From Hyphomicrobiales bacterium (GTDB lineage: Bacteria; Pseudomonadota; Alphaproteobacteria; Rhizobiales; Rhizobiaceae), in NCBI GenBank assembly GCA_900466575.1, contig UBMP01000012.1:108442-172441 (forward strand): a stretch of 64,000 nt of DNA, written 5' to 3'. The notes under the pieces are model-generated. The model did no database searches. It was not told the DNA's origin and saw nothing but the letters and a program-made list of their open reading frames with translations. This document shows, piece by piece, positions 60,670-64,000 of the stretch. Position 1 is the first letter of the stretch. Each line of letters begins with the position of its first letter. The translations under genes were made by a program, and so were the position numbers.

Positions 60670-61095
60670 ATGATCGTTGACCCGCTTTCCGCAAGTCTGA
60701 AGATTTCCGCCTCCGGTATGGACGCGCAATCGACGCGTCTGCGCATCGTGTCGGAAAACCTGGCCAACACCCGCTCGACGGGCGAAACGCCCGGTTCCGA
60801 ACCCTATCGCCGCAAGATGGTGAGCTTCGCTGAACATGTGAACCGCGCAACCGGCGTGCCTGAGGTCAAGATCCAGAAGGTGTTCGATGATCCCAGCGCC
60901 TTCAATCTCGAGTTCGACCCCGGCAATCCGGCGGCCAACAAGGATGGCTATGTCAAGATGCCGAACGTCAATCCCCTGATCGAAATGGCGGATATGCGCG
61001 AGGCAAACCGTAGCTATGAGGCCAACCTTCAGGCGATCAAGCAGGCGCGTGACATGATCAGCTCGACCATCGACCTCTTGAGGAGCTCGTCATGA
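60670..61095 (+). CDS. flgC: Flagellar proximal rod protein FlgC
   Basis: A 141-residue rod protein with [20 protein letters not shown] and the Asn-rich [17 protein letters not shown] near residue 36; the C-terminal motif is [20 protein letters not shown]. It overlaps fliE by four bases (ATGA). Confidence 0.95.
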   Translation: MIVDPLSASLKISASGMDAQSTRLRIVSENLANTRSTGETPGSEPYRRKMVSFAEHVNRATGVPEVKIQKVFDDPSAFNLEFDPGNPAANKDGYVKMPNVNPLIEMADMREANRSYEANLQAIKQARDMISSTIDLLRSSS

Positions 61096-61406
61096 TAGAC
61101 CCCATCTCCCTTTCCTCGCTGGTGCAGAGCCTGTCGAGTGTTGCCAGCAAGGCGGCAACGACAGCCGAGGATGCATCAAAGGTCGCCGGTCCGAGCTTCG
61201 TCGATGTGTTGAAAAACACGGCAAGCGACATGTTCGGCGAGCTGAAGAATGCCGAAACCATGTCCTACAAGGGTGTTGAGGGCAAGGCGTCGACCCGCGA
61301 AGTCGTTGACGCCGTCATGAACGCCGACCGCTCCCTGCAGACGGCCATCGCCATCCGCGACAAGGTCGTCTCCGCCTATCTCGATATCACGAAAATGCCA
61401 ATCTGA
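61092..61406 (+). CDS. fliE: Flagellar hook-basal body protein FliE
   Basis: A 104-residue protein joining the MS ring to the rod. The family core is [20 protein letters not shown] and [20 protein letters not shown], ending in [10 protein letters not shown]. It is coupled to flgC upstream and nine bases before flgG. Confidence 0.93.
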   Translation: MIDPISLSSLVQSLSSVASKAATTAEDASKVAGPSFVDVLKNTASDMFGELKNAETMSYKGVEGKASTREVVDAVMNADRSLQTAIAIRDKVVSAYLDITKMPI

Positions 61407-61415
61407 GGACCGCCG

Positions 61416-62204
61416 ATGAGAGCTCTTTCCATAGCTGCAACCGGCATGAATGCCCAGCAGACAAACCTCGAAGTCATTTCGAACAACATTGCCAACATCA
61501 ACACGACGGGCTTCAAGCGCGCGCGTGCCGAGTTCACCGACCTGCTCTACCAGACGGAGCGTCAGGCCGGCATCTCCAATGCCGCCAACGGCTCCATCGT
61601 GCCGGAAGGCGTCAATATCGGCCTCGGCGTGAAGACCGCTGCCGTGCGCAACCTGCACGAACAGGGCCAGCTGACCTCGACCAGCAACCCCTTCGACGTC
61701 GCGATCGTCGGCAAGGGCTGGTTCCAGATTCAGGCCGCCGACGGCAGCACCGTCTACACCCGCGATGGCGCCTTCAACGTGAATGCTCAAGGGCAGCTGG
61801 TCACGCTATCCGGTGCTCAGGTCATTCCGAATATCACGGTTCCGATCGACGCTAAGAACATCACCATCAACGATACCGGGCAGGTCTTCGCCATGTTGGG
61901 TACCGATACCAGTGCAACCCAGCTTGGCCAGATCACGATTGCCACCTTCATCAACGATGCCGGCCTAGACGCCATGGGCGACAACCTGTTCCGGCAGACG
62001 GCGGCCTCGGGCGATCCGACCGTTGGTGTCCCGAACGATCCCGGCTTCGGCAAGCTGCAGCAGAACTATCTGGAAGCCTCGAACGTGGACCCGGTGAAGG
62101 AAATCACCGATCTCATCTCGGCTCAGCGCGCCTACGAAATGAATTCCAAGGTCATCCAGGCCGCCGACGACATGGCTTCCGTGGTCAGCAAGAACCTGAG
62201 GTAA
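61416..62204 (+). CDS. flgG: Flagellar distal rod protein FlgG
   Basis: A 262-residue rod protein of the classical length. The N-terminal signature is [20 protein letters not shown] with [13 protein letters not shown]; the C-terminal segment is [20 protein letters not shown] with [14 protein letters not shown]. It follows fliE and is 16 bp before flgA. Confidence 0.96.
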   Translation: MRALSIAATGMNAQQTNLEVISNNIANINTTGFKRARAEFTDLLYQTERQAGISNAANGSIVPEGVNIGLGVKTAAVRNLHEQGQLTSTSNPFDVAIVGKGWFQIQAADGSTVYTRDGAFNVNAQGQLVTLSGAQVIPNITVPIDAKNITINDTGQVFAMLGTDTSATQLGQITIATFINDAGLDAMGDNLFRQTAASGDPTVGVPNDPGFGKLQQNYLEASNVDPVKEITDLISAQRAYEMNSKVIQAADDMASVVSKNLR

Positions 62205-62220
62205 AAGCTGGAGGTTGGGC

Positions 62221-62715
62221 ATGATGCGCCGACTGCAAGAACGCAATGTCATGAAGACACTTGTTTCCGCTTCCCTGCTGACACTGACGTCGGCATGCGC
62301 CGCGATCGCGGGCCCGACGGAAGACAGCAAGCGCTACGCCATGGTACCGACGGCGGTCATCTATCCGGGCCAGGTGATCAGCTCCGGCCAGGTGAAACGC
62401 GTGGAGGTCACCAATCCGGACTTCGCGGGCGATTTCGCGACCGACTTCTCGCAAGTCGAGGGCATGATCACCAAAAGCACGCTTATTCCCGATCGCGCCA
62501 TCAGCGTTTCCTCGCTCCGCGAACCCTTTGCCGTCACCCACGGTCAGCAGGTCCGGCTGATCTACAACAACGGCACCCTGCAGATTACGGCGCTTGGCAT
62601 GCCGCTTCAGGATGGCAGCGTTGGAGAACTCATTCGCGTCCGCAACGCCGATTCCGGCCTGACGGTCAGCGGGACCATCCTCAGTCCGGGCATTGTGCAG
62701 GTGGTCTCGAAATGA
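62221..62715 (+). CDS. flgA: Flagellar P-ring assembly chaperone FlgA
   Basis: A 164-residue periplasmic chaperone for FlgI. A basic N-terminus and a signal peptide (MKTLVSASLLTLTSACAAIA) are followed by an SAF-like domain with VIYPGQVISSGQVKRVEV and the C-terminal GELIRVRNADSGLTVSGTI. GGAGG lies six bases before ATG 62221. The internal ATG at 62251 would give a shorter signal peptide. Its stop overlaps the flgI start. Confidence 0.92.
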   Translation: MMRRLQERNVMKTLVSASLLTLTSACAAIAGPTEDSKRYAMVPTAVIYPGQVISSGQVKRVEVTNPDFAGDFATDFSQVEGMITKSTLIPDRAISVSSLREPFAVTHGQQVRLIYNNGTLQITALGMPLQDGSVGELIRVRNADSGLTVSGTILSPGIVQVVSK

Positions 62716-63830
62716 AACGCATGCGCAATATTGCAGTTGTCCTGTTCGCCGCCTGCCTTTTGCTCGCAGACGGCCATGCCGCGTTTGCCACGTCGCGCAT
62801 CAAGGACATTGCATCGCTGCAGGCAGGCCGTGACAACCAGCTGATCGGCTATGGTCTCATCGTTGGTCTGCAGGGTACAGGTGACAGCCTTCGCTCCGCG
62901 CCGTTCACCGAACAGTCCATGCGCGCGATGCTGCAGAACCTCGGCATTTCGACGCAGGGCGGGCAGAGCCGGACCAAGAACGTCGCAGCCGTCATGGTGA
63001 CCGCGACCCTGCCGCCGTTTGCGAGCCCCGGCAGCCGCATCGACATCACGGTTTCCTCCATGGGCGATGCCACGAACCTGCGCGGCGGGACGCTCGTCAT
63101 GACCTCGCTGACCGGGGCGGACGGGCAGATCTACGCCGTGGCGCAGGGTTCGGTCATCGTGTCCGGCTTCTCGGCCGATGGCGCTGCGGCATCGGTGACG
63201 CAGGGCGTGCCGACCTCCGGCCGGATTCCGGGTGGAGCCATCATCGAGCGCCCCCTGCCATCGCGCTTCAAGGACGGCGTCAACCTGGTCCTTCAGCTGC
63301 GTAACCCGGATTTCACCACGGCCGTTGGCATCTCCGACGCGATCAATGCATGGGCCAAGGCCCGTTTCGGCGGACCGATTGCCGAGGCGACGGACTCGCA
63401 GGAGGTGGCTGTCGCCAAGCCGAAGCAGGCCGACCTTGCCCGTCTGATGGCCGACATCGAAAATATCGCGGTCGAAACCGATACGCCCGCCAAGGTCGTC
63501 GTCAATGAACGGACCGGCACGATCGTGATCGGCGCGGACGTCAAGGTTTCGAAGGTGGCCGTCAGTTACGGCACGCTGACCGTGCAGGTCACCGAGACAC
63601 CGCAGGTCGTGCAACCGAACCCCTTCAGTCAGGGGCAGACTGCGGTCCAGCCGCAGACGGACATCAAGGCGACCGCCGACAGCGGCACGGTCGCAATCCT
63701 CAATGGTCCTGATCTGAAGAGCCTCGTCACCGGTCTCAACAGCATCGGCGTAAAGCCGGACGGCGTCATCGCCATCCTGCAGGGCATCAAGTCCGCCGGT
63801 GCGCTGAATGCCGAACTGGTGGTGCAGTGA
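62712..63830 (+). CDS. flgI: Flagellar P-ring protein FlgI
   Basis: A 372-residue periplasmic ring protein. The signal peptide runs to about residue 25 (LLLADGHAAFAT). Family motifs: RIKDIASLQAGRDNQLIGYG, LIVGLQGTGDSLRSAPFT, and NGPDLKSLVTGLNSIGVKPD near the end. ATG 62712 overlaps the flgA stop by four bases. The rod-surrounding P ring is assembled with FlgA. Confidence 0.95.
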   Translation: MKRMRNIAVVLFAACLLLADGHAAFATSRIKDIASLQAGRDNQLIGYGLIVGLQGTGDSLRSAPFTEQSMRAMLQNLGISTQGGQSRTKNVAAVMVTATLPPFASPGSRIDITVSSMGDATNLRGGTLVMTSLTGADGQIYAVAQGSVIVSGFSADGAAASVTQGVPTSGRIPGGAIIERPLPSRFKDGVNLVLQLRNPDFTTAVGISDAINAWAKARFGGPIAEATDSQEVAVAKPKQADLARLMADIENIAVETDTPAKVVVNERTGTIVIGADVKVSKVAVSYGTLTVQVTETPQVVQPNPFSQGQTAVQPQTDIKATADSGTVAILNGPDLKSLVTGLNSIGVKPDGVIAILQGIKSAGALNAELVVQ

Positions 63831-64000
63831 TGGCTGGGCTTGGAATGGAAGCAGGCAGAACCGTGTGGCGGCTCGGCGCGTCCGTCTTTCTTCTGGCGAC
63901 GGTCTCGGCCATGGCGAATGACACGCCGGCTGCCCCGCCGGCAAATGCCAGCATCGACGAAATTCAACAATATTGCTCGAACGTCGTCGATCCCGCCCGC
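63830..64000 (+). CDS. motE: MotE, stator chaperone (N-terminal part, cut by window edge)
   Basis: 57 codons are visible. ATG 63830 shares one base with the flgI stop (TGATG). The product has a basic start, a signal peptide ending near AMAND, then an Ala/Pro stretch and SIDEIQQYCSNVVDPAR, which matches the beginning of rhizobial MotE with its conserved Cys. In S. meliloti MotE follows flgI and serves as periplasmic chaperone of MotC. The remainder lies outside the window. Confidence 0.8.
   Translation, partial: MAGLGMEAGRTVWRLGASVFLLATVSAMANDTPAAPPANASIDEIQQYCSNVVDPAR

Noticed and set aside
62607-63944. 445-codon minus-strand frame opposite flgI
   Set aside because: flgI and motE explain the region; the antisense frame lacks any domain.
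1-64000. CRISPR arrays, tRNA or rRNA genes, insertion sequences, prophage
   Set aside because: No regularly spaced repeats, cloverleaf-like genes with CCA-adjacent arms, transposase or phage structural genes were seen in the window.

Overview
The window is about 60% GC, densely coded chromosomal DNA from an alphaproteobacterium, almost certainly a member of the Rhizobiaceae. The strongest evidence is the right third. A soluble globin-type chemoreceptor is followed by cheS-Y1-A-W-R-B-Y2-D-T, fliF, visN-visR, then flhB/fliG/fliN/fliM/motA on the opposite strand, then flgF-fliI-x-flgBC-fliE-flgG-flgA-flgI-motE. This is the gene order known from the Sinorhizobium meliloti flagellar regulon. The genus cannot be fixed from the sequence alone.

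Layout. (1) 1-3286: end of a secreted-protein gene (cut by the edge) and the nucleoside salvage genes deoB-add-upp, all leftward. (2) 3537-16108: a Tad/Flp (Cpa/Ctp) pilus locus split around the pilin gene. Two TadE-type pseudopilins and a free-standing secretin N-domain protein read left; pilA-cpaABCDEF-tadBC read right; a leftward TPR lipoprotein (TadD-like) closes it. (3) 16421-20916: M17 aminopeptidase, cytochrome b561-like protein, MarR regulator, NlpC/P60 hydrolase and a 2-hydroxyacid dehydrogenase. (4) 20923-26794: yejABEF-type peptide ABC importer. (5) 26989-31245: mepA, mgsA, glk, dapB, gpmA. (6) 31252-32549: two adjacent type II toxin-antitoxin modules (HigBA-like and ParDE-like), each with a palindromic operator candidate. 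(7) 32570-38748: Ogt/AraC DNA-repair fusion, DCC thiol oxidoreductase with a DUF4166 dehydrogenase-like protein, DUF2244 protein, endonuclease III, CysZ/EI24 membrane protein and a metallophosphoesterase. (8) 39383-64000: chemotaxis and flagellar genes, running off the right edge inside motE.

How the parts work together. The Tad genes encode pilin, prepilin peptidase, outer-membrane secretin with its pilotin-like lipoprotein, localisation ATPase, motor ATPase and two inner-membrane platform proteins, so the machine is nearly complete. The chemotaxis operon encodes the whole phosphorelay plus the rhizobial extras CheS and CheT for signal termination. VisN/VisR are the LuxR-type master regulators of flagellar genes, and the C-ring, MS-ring, export ATPase, rod, P-ring and stator genes surround them.

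Structures outside genes include strong terminators after upp, pilA, tadC, mepA, dapB and, unexpectedly, between fliM and fliN. A dispersed palindromic repeat (GCAATTCC...GGAATTGC) shows compensatory arm changes between copies. TTAACCAT boxes resembling CtrA half-sites precede both cpaB and the chemotaxis operon. No rRNA, tRNA, CRISPR array, insertion sequence or prophage was seen. I found no clearly new multi-gene system; the best novelty leads are the toxin operator and frame anomaly, the globin receptor lacking its heme ligand, the shared CheD/CheT tails and the His-rich CheA linker.
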